Below, piece by piece: positions 21,190 to 29,523 of a DNA stretch of 64,000 nt. Source of the stretch: Oscillospiraceae bacterium. GTDB lineage: Bacteria; Bacillota; Clostridia; UBA1381; UBA9506. Location of the stretch: the NCBI GenBank assembly GCA_015069045.1, contig SVJJ01000004.1, forward strand, positions 1 through 64,000. Reading direction: 5' to 3'. Every line of letters starts with the position of its first letter. Positions within the stretch are counted from its first letter, which is position 1. A program made the translations under genes and the position numbers. The notes under the pieces were generated by a model, which was not told the origin of the DNA, did not search any database, and saw only the letters and a program-made list of their open reading frames with translations.

Positions 21190-21618
21190 CTAGTTCATGG
21201 TTACCAGTACATCTCCGTTGTTAACAGCAGCGCCCTGGGAAACATTTACAGAGGCAATGGTGCCGTCTTGCGGTGCGACAATTTCATTTTCCATTTTCAT
21301 TGCTTCTAAAACAACAACTGCATCTCCGGCCTTTACATTATCTCCGGCTTTCGTGTTAATGCGTAAGATAGTACCGGGCATAGGTGCTGTAATGGTAATG
21401 GAGCCTTGCGCACCGGCGGGAGCAGTGGGTGTAGCGGGAGCGGGTGTAGCGGGAGCAGGAGCAGCGGGAGCAGGAGCAGCGGGAGCAGGAGCCGCTGGAG
21501 CCGCCGAAGCCGCTGGAGCCGCCGGTGCTGTATATGTTACAGGCGCCTGAGCACCACCGATTTCCTCAACATCTACTTCGTAAGATTTACCATTGACATT
21601 TATCATAAATTTTCTCAT
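21190..21618 (-). CDS. Biotin carboxyl carrier subunit
   Basis: A 142-residue biotinyl protein carrying the carboxyl group between the transferase subunits and the membrane pump. The N-terminal ~25 residues ([21 protein letters not shown]) are typical of transcarboxylase 1.3S/MmdC-type carriers. A flexible Ala-Pro-rich linker spans about 28-66, and the biotinyl domain holds EAMKMEN with the biotin-accepting Lys near residue 108. The linker DNA is a run of GC-rich near-repeats. Operon position is between the gamma-like and beta subunits. Confidence 0.95.
   Translation of the reverse strand: MRKFMINVNGKSYEVDVEEIGGAQAPVTYTAPAAPAASAAPAAPAPAAPAPAAPAPATPAPATPTAPAGAQGSITITAPMPGTILRINTKAGDNVKAGDAVVVLEAMKMENEIVAPQDGTIASVNVSQGAAVNNGDVLVTMN
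21407..21535. repeat. GC-rich internal repeat encoding the Ala/Pro linker
   Basis: Tandem near-repeats of GGAGCAGCGGGAGCAG type in the biotin carrier gene encode alternating Ala/Pro. They are also open in the antisense frame, which explains long spurious antisense frames here. Likely to vary in copy number by slippage. Confidence 0.7.
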
Positions 21619-21649
21619 GGATATATCCTCCTTTTATTTTTGTTCTTGT

Positions 21650-21991
21650 TTATACAATTAGATTATCCCGACGAGCAGTGCGATTCCAAATAGGTGTAGC
21701 AGCATCTACTCTGCGGTAAGACCTAATTCGTAAGCTGCTTGCCGGTTGATTAAGGCTGGCTGCTATGGCCGCGGTTAAAACGGCAATGATCTCACTATCC
21801 TCTGTTGTAACAGACGGAGCAGGCGTTGTTACAGGACTTGCAACAGTGGGTGTTGCCATGACAGGTTCTTTTTTTGCGGTAAAAAATATTCGTAGCAGTT
21901 CAAGTATGCCCCATACAATGGCCAGCACAAGAAATACAATACAAATTCCAATCACGGCGATAACCGTGCCTTGCATCAATACATGATTCAT
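21650..21991 (-). CDS. OadG-family small subunit of the Na+-pump decarboxylase
   Basis: A 113-residue single-span protein of the OadG/MmdD family that assembles the membrane complex. One membrane helix lies at about residues 8-35 (GTVIAVIGICIVFLVLAIVWGI), then a Pro/Thr/Val-rich linker, then a C-terminal segment EIIAVLTAAIAASLN followed by RIRSYRRVDAATPIWNRTARRDNL, typical of the delta-type subunit. It lies between the carboxyltransferase gene and the biotin carrier gene. Confidence 0.85.
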   Translation of the reverse strand: MNHVLMQGTVIAVIGICIVFLVLAIVWGILELLRIFFTAKKEPVMATPTVASPVTTPAPSVTTEDSEIIAVLTAAIAASLNQPASSLRIRSYRRVDAATPIWNRTARRDNLIV

Positions 21992-22008
21992 TCCACTTCA
22001 TCCTTTCC

Positions 22009-23529
22009 TTACAGTGGCATGGTGCCGTGTTTTTTAGCAGGTAACACTTCACGTTTTCCTGCCAACATTAACAAAGCGGCAATCACGCGAGGTCTGGTAG
22101 AATCTGGCTCAATAACATCGTCTACATAGCCATGCTTGGCGGCCTCAAAGGGATTAGCAAAGGTTTTCTTAAAATTCTCTATGAATTCGCCACGTGCACG
22201 AATCGGGTCCTCGGCAGTTTGCATTTCTTTTCTGTAAATAATATTTGCGGCGCCATCAGCATGCATAACACCAATTTGTGCGGTAGGCCATGCGTAGGTC
22301 ATATCAGCACCAATATGCTTACTACCCATGGCAATATAAGCACTACCATAGGCTTTTCGCAAAATCACATTAATTTTTGGAACAGTTGCTTCTGCAAAGG
22401 CATAGGCCATGGCTGCAGTTTTTCGCGCTAGTCCTTGACGTTCCTGGGCCACGCTGGCTACATAACCATCCGTGTCGGTCAAGGAAAGTAAGGGAATGTT
22501 AAAACTATCACAAAAACGAATAAAACGAGTTGCTTTTTCAGCTGCAGCGCAGTCAACCAGACCGCCTTCTGCCGCCTGGTTGGCAACAAAGCCAACAGTT
22601 GTTCCATTCATTCGTGCCAACACAGTTACCATATTTTTTGCATAAAAAGGCATAATTTCAAACATAGAACCTAAGTCTGCAATTTCACTTATAACGGTCT
22701 TTACATCATAGCTTGTATCGTCATTATCGAGCATGATAGTAGAAAGGACGGGGGAAATTCTATTAATATCATCTGTTTCCAGAATCGGTGCATCCTCTAA
22801 ATTGTTAGCGGGGAGATAAGAGAGTAAGGTTTTCACAGCCGCAAGTAAACTTTCGTCGTTCTCACAAACAATATGGCAGTTACCGTTTTCCTCAGCATTA
22901 GCCATAGCGCCGCCTAAAGTTTTTGCATCCATATCTTCACCGGTTGTACCCTTAATAGCAGACGGAGAAGAAAGATACAAGCTGGAGGCTTCCTTTGTCA
23001 TTAAAATAAAATCAGCTAAACCGGCTGCCGCTGCAGCACCCCCTGCACATGGTCCCATGATCGCGGCAAGCTGAGGAACAACACCGGAGGCTGAAACAGT
23101 TTTCTGCATAATTAAACCCATAGCAGCTAATGCGTCGCTTCCTTCTTGTATTCTGGCACCGCCGGAATCTAACATTGAAACAATCGGTGCACCTGTTTTA
23201 ACTGCAAGGTCAATCACTTTAGCAATTTTGTTTCCGTGAATTTGGCCAACAGAACCCCCCATTACTGTAAAATCCTGAGCATAGGCAAACACAGGACGCA
23301 TATCCACTGTACCATAACCACAAATCACACCGTCGCAGGGTGCCGTGGTGCCAGCAAAGGCATCCAGTTCTATAAAACTACCTTCATCGAAAAGCAAGTT
23401 TATTCTTTCGCGTGCCGTCAATTTGCCGGCATCGTGTTGTTTGGCTATTTTTTCGGTACCGCCGCCTTGGGCAATTTCATTGCGGCGAACCTGCAAGTCA
23501 GCCAATTTGTTGTTTGTATTGGTACTCAT
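22009..23529 (-). CDS. Carboxyltransferase subunit (MmdA/transcarboxylase 12S-like)
   Basis: A 506-residue crotonase-fold carboxyltransferase that moves a carboxyl group between an acyl-CoA and biotin. Recognisable are GGTEKIAKQHDAGKLTARERI near 23-43, AQDFTVMGGSVGQIHGNKI, the oxyanion-hole block LDSGGARIQEG, IMGPCAGGAAAAAGLADF, and in the C-terminal half EATVPKINVILRKAYGSAY with KHIGADMTYAWPTAQIGVM. Relative to the methylmalonyl/propionyl class, the GPDVIK acyl-CoA loop reads SPSAIKGTTGE and the GxxQE loop reads ASVAQERQGLAR, so the acyl-CoA specificity is uncertain. It is the first gene of the operon, with AGGAGG near the ATG. Confidence 0.85.
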   Translation of the reverse strand: MSTNTNNKLADLQVRRNEIAQGGGTEKIAKQHDAGKLTARERINLLFDEGSFIELDAFAGTTAPCDGVICGYGTVDMRPVFAYAQDFTVMGGSVGQIHGNKIAKVIDLAVKTGAPIVSMLDSGGARIQEGSDALAAMGLIMQKTVSASGVVPQLAAIMGPCAGGAAAAAGLADFILMTKEASSLYLSSPSAIKGTTGEDMDAKTLGGAMANAEENGNCHIVCENDESLLAAVKTLLSYLPANNLEDAPILETDDINRISPVLSTIMLDNDDTSYDVKTVISEIADLGSMFEIMPFYAKNMVTVLARMNGTTVGFVANQAAEGGLVDCAAAEKATRFIRFCDSFNIPLLSLTDTDGYVASVAQERQGLARKTAAMAYAFAEATVPKINVILRKAYGSAYIAMGSKHIGADMTYAWPTAQIGVMHADGAANIIYRKEMQTAEDPIRARGEFIENFKKTFANPFEAAKHGYVDDVIEPDSTRPRVIAALLMLAGKREVLPAKKHGTMPL

Positions 23530-23577
23530 CTAAAACCTCCTAAGAAAATACTATACAACTATGAGAACAAAAGTAGA

Positions 23578-23601
23578 GCAAAGGACATGGGCATCCTTTG
23601 C
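23578..23601. promoter_or_regulatory. Palindrome in the leader of the decarboxylase operon
   Basis: GCAAAGGA (23578-23585) and its exact complement TCCTTTGC (23594-23601) around an 8-base centre, about 50 bases upstream of the first gene of the minus-strand operon and behind copA. It could be a repressor site or a weak hairpin; no T run follows on either strand. Confidence 0.3.
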
Positions 23602-23675
23602 AAAACAATCGAATTTTCTCCATTTATCATTATATCAAAAACTTAACTAAGAAACAAGCATTATTTGGAAATTAT

Positions 23676-25898
23676 TTAAGATTTTTTAGAAAAAAATCTT
23701 GTAATTCGCAGTGAATTTGTTACAACACACAAAGAGGATAATGCCATCATTATACCGGCTAATGCAGGCGATAGGAGAATGCCTACAGGGGAAAGAACGC
23801 CGGCAGCCAGGGGAATGCCGATGGTATTATAGAAAAAGGCCCAAAACAGATTTTCACGAATGATCTTCATGGTAAAACGTGAGAGTGCCACAGCATCGGT
23901 AAAGGCCAATAAGTCATTACGCATTAATAAAACACCTGCTACCTCAGCCGCGACATCAGTGCCACCGTACACGCAGACGCCAACACGGGCAGCAGCTAAA
24001 GCCGGTGCATCGTTAATGCCGTCCCCAACCATTGCCACCACACATCCCTTTTCCTTTAACCGCTCCACCTCAGCCGCTTTGCCTTCCGGCAAAATCTCGG
24101 CAAGCACATGGTGAATACCTGATTCTTTTGCAATTTGCTTGGCAGCGGTTTTGTTATCACCTGTTATCATAACAGATTCAATTTGCATGGAGGACAGTTG
24201 AGCCACTGCTTGTGTGGATGTGGCTTTCATGGTATCGGAAAAACCAATCAAACCGGCAGCTTGGTCATTAACAGCGATATAGATTACAGCCATGCCTTCT
24301 GGTTTTTCGGGGAATGTTTGGCAATTAATGCCGTTTTCTACCATAAAACGATGGGTACCCACTACAACACGATGTTGATTGACTGTGGCTGCTACACCCC
24401 TGCCGGCTTGCGTTGTCACAGAGTCGGGGAGGGGTACAGGTATGTTTTTTTCTGTTGTATACTGTAACAATGCCTTGGCAATTGGGTGCACACTACCATG
24501 CTCTGCTGATGCGCAAAGGGGTAGCCAATCAGCCCTGTTGTGTCCCTCAACATCCAAAATGGTGGCGATGCGTAGTTTCCCCTCCGTAATAGTACCGGTT
24601 TTATCAAAAACGGCGGTGTCTACATGAGCCAGTTCTTCTATAACGTGACCCCCGCGAAATAAAATGCCTAATTTAGCACCACGACCGGATGCAACCATAA
24701 CAGCAATGGGTGTAGCAAGTCCCAATGAGCAGGGGCATGCCACCACTAAAACCGATACAAATATTTGCAACACAAATCCTGCTTCTTTTCCTAGTATAGC
24801 CCAAACAATGGCGGATATTACGGCAATAGCCAAAACAGCAGGCACAAAATAAGCAGAAATTTTGTCAGCCAGTCGGGCAATGGGTGCTTTTTTTTGCTGC
24901 GCATCTGCTACAAGGCGCATAATTTGTGCCGCTGTTGTGGCGCCACCAGCCCCGGTAGTGCGAATTTTCAGGAAACCATCTTGTAAAATGGTACCCCCGG
25001 AAACAATACTATTTTTACCTTTATATACAGGTAAACTCTCTCCGGTGAGCATGGACTCATCCACATCACCTTCTCCTTCTTCTACAATGCCGTCCACTGC
25101 AATTTTTTCACCGGCAGCACATAGAACAAGCTCATCCATTAATACCTGTGCGCTGTCAACAGTTGTAGGTTCACCATCGCGGAGCACAGTACATGTACGG
25201 GGAATCAGTCTTGCCAGGGAGGCAATAGCATCCTTGGCACGGTTTTTACTTTTTTCCTCTAAATATTTACCTAATAAAATTAAAGCTAAAACGACCGCTG
25301 CTGATTCAAAATATAGGGAATGGGCCATTTTTGGTTGACCTATAAGGACCAAAATGGTGTTATATAAACTATATATAAAGGCAGAACCAGTTCCTAATGC
25401 AACTAAAGAATCCATGTTTGGATGCATAGAAAATAAACGTTTTACACCGCTGATCAAAAATCGTCTTCCTACCCATAAAACGGGTAAGGTCAGTATAAGC
25501 TGAGACAAGCAAAATCCCATTGGGCTATGGTGTATATCGATGAAAGAGGGTAGAGGTAAAGGGAATAGTAACATATGGGACATGCCGATGTACATAACAA
25601 GAGCACCAAAGATTAACCCGATTACAACATCAATAGGACGGTAATCCAAAGTTGTTTGAACAGTTGTTTCATCATTTTTTATTAAAGTGGCGGTAAAACC
25701 AAGTTTTTTTAACTGGGAAATTACGTGCTGGGGTTTTAGGTTCGCATCACCGACAACCTCGCTGGAGCCGAGAGCCAAGTTAATAGAAACCGATGTAACA
25801 TTCGGCAGGGCACGCAAAGTTTTTTCAGCAGAGGCTGCGCATGCAGCACAACGCATACCGTCGATTTTAAATTGATAGGAAATCTCCTTTGTATTCAT
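23676..25898 (-). CDS. copA: Cu+-exporting P1B-type ATPase
   Basis: Exports monovalent copper across the cytoplasmic membrane. The 740-residue protein has one N-terminal heavy-metal-associated domain (GMRCAACAAS near 13-22), an eight-helix P1B arrangement, the transmembrane metal motif ACPCSLG near 387-393, phosphorylation site DKTGTITEG near 430, an HP motif (HGSVHPIAKAL) and the hinge GDGINDAPALA near 622. CPC plus the terminal MALSSLCVVTNSLR-type helix point to the Cu+ subgroup. RBS AAAGGAAG is 8 bases from the ATG. A 14-bp-arm palindrome lies at its promoter (25965-25998). Confidence 0.95.
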   Translation of the reverse strand: MNTKEISYQFKIDGMRCAACAASAEKTLRALPNVTSVSINLALGSSEVVGDANLKPQHVISQLKKLGFTATLIKNDETTVQTTLDYRPIDVVIGLIFGALVMYIGMSHMLLFPLPLPSFIDIHHSPMGFCLSQLILTLPVLWVGRRFLISGVKRLFSMHPNMDSLVALGTGSAFIYSLYNTILVLIGQPKMAHSLYFESAAVVLALILLGKYLEEKSKNRAKDAIASLARLIPRTCTVLRDGEPTTVDSAQVLMDELVLCAAGEKIAVDGIVEEGEGDVDESMLTGESLPVYKGKNSIVSGGTILQDGFLKIRTTGAGGATTAAQIMRLVADAQQKKAPIARLADKISAYFVPAVLAIAVISAIVWAILGKEAGFVLQIFVSVLVVACPCSLGLATPIAVMVASGRGAKLGILFRGGHVIEELAHVDTAVFDKTGTITEGKLRIATILDVEGHNRADWLPLCASAEHGSVHPIAKALLQYTTEKNIPVPLPDSVTTQAGRGVAATVNQHRVVVGTHRFMVENGINCQTFPEKPEGMAVIYIAVNDQAAGLIGFSDTMKATSTQAVAQLSSMQIESVMITGDNKTAAKQIAKESGIHHVLAEILPEGKAAEVERLKEKGCVVAMVGDGINDAPALAAARVGVCVYGGTDVAAEVAGVLLMRNDLLAFTDAVALSRFTMKIIRENLFWAFFYNTIGIPLAAGVLSPVGILLSPALAGIMMALSSLCVVTNSLRITRFFSKKS

Positions 25899-25958
25899 TG
25901 TAATACTTCCTTTTCTTCTATTCCAGTATATGTTTTTTTTTTGATAATTTTCTGCCTC

Positions 25959-25998
25959 ATTATATTATCCAATGTTAGTCTAGGCTAACATTGGATAA
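25959..25998 (-). promoter_or_regulatory. Candidate copA promoter with large operator palindrome
   Basis: A 14-bp perfect inverted repeat (25965-25978 / 25985-25998, 6-base centre) directly abuts a TATAAT -10 on the minus strand (25964-25959) and covers the -35 region, about 60 bases upstream of copA. No T run follows on either strand, so an operator is a better reading than a terminator. The regulator is not in the window. Confidence 0.5.
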
Positions 25999-26035
25999 AC
26001 AAAAAGCGATGAGCATCATTCCCATCGCTTTTTGT
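25999..26035 (-). terminator. Terminator of the DUF1858 gene
   Basis: A 13-bp perfect stem (25999-26011 / 26023-26035) immediately downstream of the stop of the minus-strand DUF1858 gene; the minus strand continues ...TTTTTGT within the stem. Confidence 0.75.
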
Positions 26036-26037
26036 TC

Positions 26038-26247
26038 TTATTCGTTTTCAGCCAAAAACGCATTAATGCGTTCTACCAATGCATCAGGGTCTTCGCCATG
26101 TACAGCGCAGGCCTCAGCAATAGATTCTCCGCTGGCTGAGGGACAACCTAAACAATGCATGCCAATTTCAAAAAAGAACTGTGCTGTTCCGTCATGCATT
26201 TTTAAAACATCCATAATGATAGTGTCCTTTGTTACTTGTTTTGCCAT
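26038..26247 (-). CDS. DUF1858 redox-disulfide domain protein
   Basis: A 69-residue single-domain protein of the DUF1858 family (hybrid-cluster-protein-associated redox disulfide domain). It shows VTKDTIIMDVLKMHDGTAQFFFEIGMHCLGCPSA (residues ~5-38, described here by key pieces KDTIIMDVL and MHCLGCPSA), with the conserved CLGC pair. Family members are thought to be small redox or metal-handling proteins; function here is not established. It stands alone with its own ribosome site (AGGAGG) between copA and the HAD gene. Confidence 0.85.
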   Translation of the reverse strand: MAKQVTKDTIIMDVLKMHDGTAQFFFEIGMHCLGCPSASGESIAEACAVHGEDPDALVERINAFLAENE

Positions 26248-26339
26248 TATATTGCCTCCTTAAGATTAAATAAAATAACCATTTGCCTATCAGGATATCC
26301 ACACAGGCGAAGGGTATTATTAACAGAGTTTATGATTTA

Positions 26340-27380
26340 TTAAGATTCCAAAAGATCTAATATACTATGCAAAATGTAATCTGCTTTTTCGGTTTCAAAC
26401 ACCTTGCGTGACTTATCCCCACCAGCACCGGTTAAAACAGCTAAAAAATCACAGCCGGCTCGTTTGGCGGCATACAAATCACAAAGAGCATCCCCAATGA
26501 CCAAAGTTTTGCTACAAGGAGTAGCTTGATAATGGCCGTATACCAGTTCGTCATCAGTATAGCGGTTGCCAAAAACACCTTTTAAAAAAGTGTAAGGGTG
26601 TGGCTTGTTTAGAGGCTCATCATACCCCTCTTTTTTCATGTTTTTCTGAGCAACCGTAACCTCTTGATACGTTATGATAGCATCAGGTGCAAAAGCATCT
26701 AAAACGCCCCAGCGTTTTAGGGGTGTTGTGGCTTCGTTCCAGGGCCGACCGGAACCGATACCAAGCCGTTTTGATTGCCCCAAGTTGCGGAGCAGGGATA
26801 ACAATGGCTCTTTCTCCACCAAAGGCTCTTCACGGAAACTTAGACCTTCTTTGCCCAATTGCATATTGGGATGATTCCAATAGTGAGGGAATTGGTCGTT
26901 CCCTACAAACCATTCTTGAAAACATAGCTGCACCTTTTTCCACAAACCGCCTAAATGAGCGCTTTCGGTCTCTGACAGGTGGGCTTTGTGGGTCAGGTCG
27001 GCAGATAGTGTCTGAAACGTGTTTGCGGCAGTATTAGGGAGTTCATACAATTTTGCAGCAATTTCGTTAAAATTTGTTGTTTTGTGTATAAGAGATGTAC
27101 TCACAACAATCCAAGCCAAATCCCAATTGTTGTTTAAACCCCGATTTTTCATAGCCTGAATGAGTGTATCCTTGGCAAAAATCAAAGAACGAATTGCCTT
27201 GACCTTCTTGGTTAAACAAACAGGGTCAATATCCTCTGTGCCAAAATACAACCGACTATGCAACATTTCCCAAACAGTCAGCGCAGCTGTATCCCAATAA
27301 ATTTCCTCACTTGTAATAACACCATCCATGTCCAACAAAATGGTGTCATATTGATTTAAGAACTCTTTCATTCCATACAC
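26340..27380 (-). CDS. HAD-superfamily phosphatase-like protein, third gene of His-like operon
   Basis: A 346-residue HAD hydrolase. Motif I is LLDMDGVITS near residues 15-24 with the nucleophile Asp and the acid/base Asp. An unusually long cap (about 25-190) follows, then motif II/III-like GSGRPW and motif IV GDALCDLYAAKRAGCDF near 291-307. The start is GTG 27380 or ATG 27371; neither has a good ribosome site, so translational coupling to the preceding gene (stop 3 bases away) is likely. Context with HisB-like and HisD-like genes suggests phosphatase action on their shared intermediate (inference). Confidence 0.75.
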   Translation of the reverse strand: MYGMKEFLNQYDTILLDMDGVITSEEIYWDTAALTVWEMLHSRLYFGTEDIDPVCLTKKVKAIRSLIFAKDTLIQAMKNRGLNNNWDLAWIVVSTSLIHKTTNFNEIAAKLYELPNTAANTFQTLSADLTHKAHLSETESAHLGGLWKKVQLCFQEWFVGNDQFPHYWNHPNMQLGKEGLSFREEPLVEKEPLLSLLRNLGQSKRLGIGSGRPWNEATTPLKRWGVLDAFAPDAIITYQEVTVAQKNMKKEGYDEPLNKPHPYTFLKGVFGNRYTDDELVYGHYQATPCSKTLVIGDALCDLYAAKRAGCDFLAVLTGAGGDKSRKVFETEKADYILHSILDLLES

Positions 27381-27383
27381 TCA

Positions 27384-28010
27384 CTATTCAATGGTAAAAG
27401 TAACGGCCCCTGCCACACCGGCAGAGAGATTTTTGCGTGATGGGTCTAAATAAAAGGCACGACCTAGGGCTATGCCAAAAGAACGGAACACAGCCTCCCA
27501 TATATGGTGGCCATTTACACCTTTTTCAATATCAATATGTAAGGTGCAAAGAGCGCCCTGACAAAAACCTTCCAAAAAGGTCAATAAATCCTCACTTAAC
27601 ACATTTTCAGTTTCAGCGGGTAATTGGATTTTATCGTAGGTGATATCGCAGTAAGCTCTTTCTTCAAAGCTTACCGCACAAAGAGCCTTGGCCTCATCAA
27701 TAATACCAATGCCATCACCATAACCGGTGGCACCGTCTGCCTTATTGTCCCAAATATAGGTGCGGCAAGCTTTGCCGAAGGTAATGCCCAAATCCTCATA
27801 TATAACATGCTGTAGTGTAAAATCTGCCAGATTCATTTCAATTTCAATGGTTATTCCGCTACGCCAGGCAATATGCTCTAACATGTGGGAGAAAAAAGGC
27901 GCATGAGTTTTTAACTTAGTGCGGTAATCGGTGGCAAGACCGGAAGCATCTAAACGAACGGTCATAGCAGATTCTGAGGTTTTTCTTGTAACAGAAACAT
28001 TGTTTTTCAT
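27384..28010 (-). CDS. Divergent imidazoleglycerol-phosphate dehydratase family protein
   Basis: A 208-residue protein with the IGPD (HisB dehydratase) two-repeat layout: FFSHMLEHIA near 39-48, HVIYEDLGI at 68-76, GYGDGIGIIDEAKA near 96-109 and HHIWEAVFRSFG at 168-179. In canonical IGPD the first motif is HHxxED; here the second His is Val69. The central HFF histidine aligns with Thr144, and the terminal STKG reads SAGVAG. These positions are metal or phosphate contacts in known enzymes, so ordinary histidine biosynthesis activity is doubtful. It overlaps the HisD-like gene by 4 bases (ATGA) and has AAAGGAG 9 bases upstream. Confidence 0.7.
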   Translation of the reverse strand: MKNNVSVTRKTSESAMTVRLDASGLATDYRTKLKTHAPFFSHMLEHIAWRSGITIEIEMNLADFTLQHVIYEDLGITFGKACRTYIWDNKADGATGYGDGIGIIDEAKALCAVSFEERAYCDITYDKIQLPAETENVLSEDLLTFLEGFCQGALCTLHIDIEKGVNGHHIWEAVFRSFGIALGRAFYLDPSRKNLSAGVAGAVTFTIE

Positions 28011-29308
28011 TTTTCAGTGCTCCTTTCCTCAACAGCTAACGCGTGGGCATCAAAGCCCTCTACACGGGCAATTTTCGAGGCATATTTGCGAACATTTACA
28101 AATCCTTCCCGACTGGCATAGCCAACGGACGAACGCTTTAAAAAGTCCATAACAGATACAGAGGAATAAGTTTTGGCAAAACCGCCTGTAGGTAAGATGG
28201 CATTGGGTCCCAATACAAAATTGCATAAGGTGACCGGTGTGTAGTCCCCCAACAGAATTTCTCCTGCATTTTTAATTTTTTCCAAAACAGCAAAGGGGTC
28301 TTTGGTCATAACCTCCATATGCTCCGGAGCATATTCGTTAACAAAATCAATGGATTCCTCTAAACTTTCAGTTAAAATCACACCGCCATAGGTTTCAAAA
28401 TTTGTGCGAATAAAGTCCTGACGTTTTTCGGAGAGTTTTGGCAACTGCTTTTCGATAATAGGCAAAACCTTATCTACAAGCTGGCGGGAATGGGTAACTA
28501 AAAGAGCAGCAGAATCGGGACCATGCTCAGCTTCAATCATTACATCCAGCGCCACTTTCTCAGGGTCGGCATGCTCATCGGCCAAAATAATAACCTCGCT
28601 AGGTCCTGCTGGCAGTCCACTGTCAATTTGACCTGCCAGCACGCGCTTGGCAGCCGTGGCATAGGAATTACCCGGGCCAATAATTTTATGGCATTTAGGA
28701 ATGGTATCAGTGCCGTAGGCTACAGCAGCCACGGCTTGAATGCCACCAACCTTGTAAATCTCTGTAATACCAATAATTTTAGCTGTAGCTAAAATAGCAT
28801 CATCACATCCACCTTCTTCATTTGGTGGGGTCACAACACAAATTTTAGGTACACCAGCAACTAGAGCCGGGATTCCCAACATCAGCAAAACAGAAGGAAA
28901 ACTTCCTTTGCCGCGAGGAACATATAAGCAAACATCAGTAATGGGTGTTGTTTTTTCGCCTACCATCAATCCGGCATCTACATTAGTAAACCAAAGTTCT
29001 TCAGGCATTTGTTTTTCATGAAAATTGCGAATGTTTTTAGCGGCATAGGCGATAGCATCCCGGGTTTCGGCATCTAAACGGTTATATCCTGCTTCGATTT
29101 CTTCAGCCGTTACACGCAAGGTCTCTTTTTTAAGGGTGACACCATCAAACTTAGCGGTGTATTGTAAAACAGCCTCGTCGCCATGGGCTTTAATATCAGC
29201 AGCTATTTCACGGGCTAATTCCATCTGACGGCTAATATCTTGTTCGGCACGCTTTATAACAAACTCCTTTTCCTCTTGTGTCATATCCTTAAGAACTCGA
29301 ATTTTCAT
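28007..29308 (-). CDS. HisD-family dehydrogenase, divergent at the zinc site
   Basis: A 433-residue member of the histidinol dehydrogenase family: GPGNSYATAAKRVLAG, LPAGPSEVIILAD, AEHGPDSA (259-266 region), YAPEHMEVM with the catalytic Glu329-His330 pair, and FDAHALAV (His422). Aligned by eye to E. coli HisD, zinc ligand Gln259 is Glu259 and zinc ligand Asp360 is Asn363. Substrate-contact His367 is Ala370. His262 and His419 equivalents are kept. Such changes recall HisD-family enzymes with other substrates, for example sulfopropanediol dehydrogenases. It is the first gene of the operon, with GGAAAGGA upstream and no T-box leader. Confidence 0.75.
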   Translation of the reverse strand: MKIRVLKDMTQEEKEFVIKRAEQDISRQMELAREIAADIKAHGDEAVLQYTAKFDGVTLKKETLRVTAEEIEAGYNRLDAETRDAIAYAAKNIRNFHEKQMPEELWFTNVDAGLMVGEKTTPITDVCLYVPRGKGSFPSVLLMLGIPALVAGVPKICVVTPPNEEGGCDDAILATAKIIGITEIYKVGGIQAVAAVAYGTDTIPKCHKIIGPGNSYATAAKRVLAGQIDSGLPAGPSEVIILADEHADPEKVALDVMIEAEHGPDSAALLVTHSRQLVDKVLPIIEKQLPKLSEKRQDFIRTNFETYGGVILTESLEESIDFVNEYAPEHMEVMTKDPFAVLEKIKNAGEILLGDYTPVTLCNFVLGPNAILPTGGFAKTYSSVSVMDFLKRSSVGYASREGFVNVRKYASKIARVEGFDAHALAVEERSTEK

Positions 29309-29523
29309 ATGGCTAAATCCTTTCCCAGTGTGGTTTTATTTACATTAATTATTGTGATTTGCATAATATGTTTTATTCTATCATACCCAGAGAATAATTG
29401 CAAGACATCTAACATAAATTTAATTGAAAACCTTTTAAATTTCCTTCTACATTCAAAAAATGTGTGAAATCTGTCAATTTTGTTAAGATATTATGTAAAC
29501 TTATATTTTTTTTAAAAAAATAG

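Noticed and set aside
21197-21693. Plus-strand frames across the biotin carrier gene
   Set aside because: Antisense to a certain gene; openness comes from the GC-rich Ala/Pro repeat.
26340-29308. Ordinary histidine biosynthesis operon
   Set aside because: Other his genes are missing and both family members have substitutions at conserved metal or substrate positions; kept open as an alternative in the findings.
29309-29523. T-box or histidine leader ahead of the HisD-like operon
   Set aside because: No T-box core, specifier stem or terminator-antiterminator pair was visible; too short before the array.
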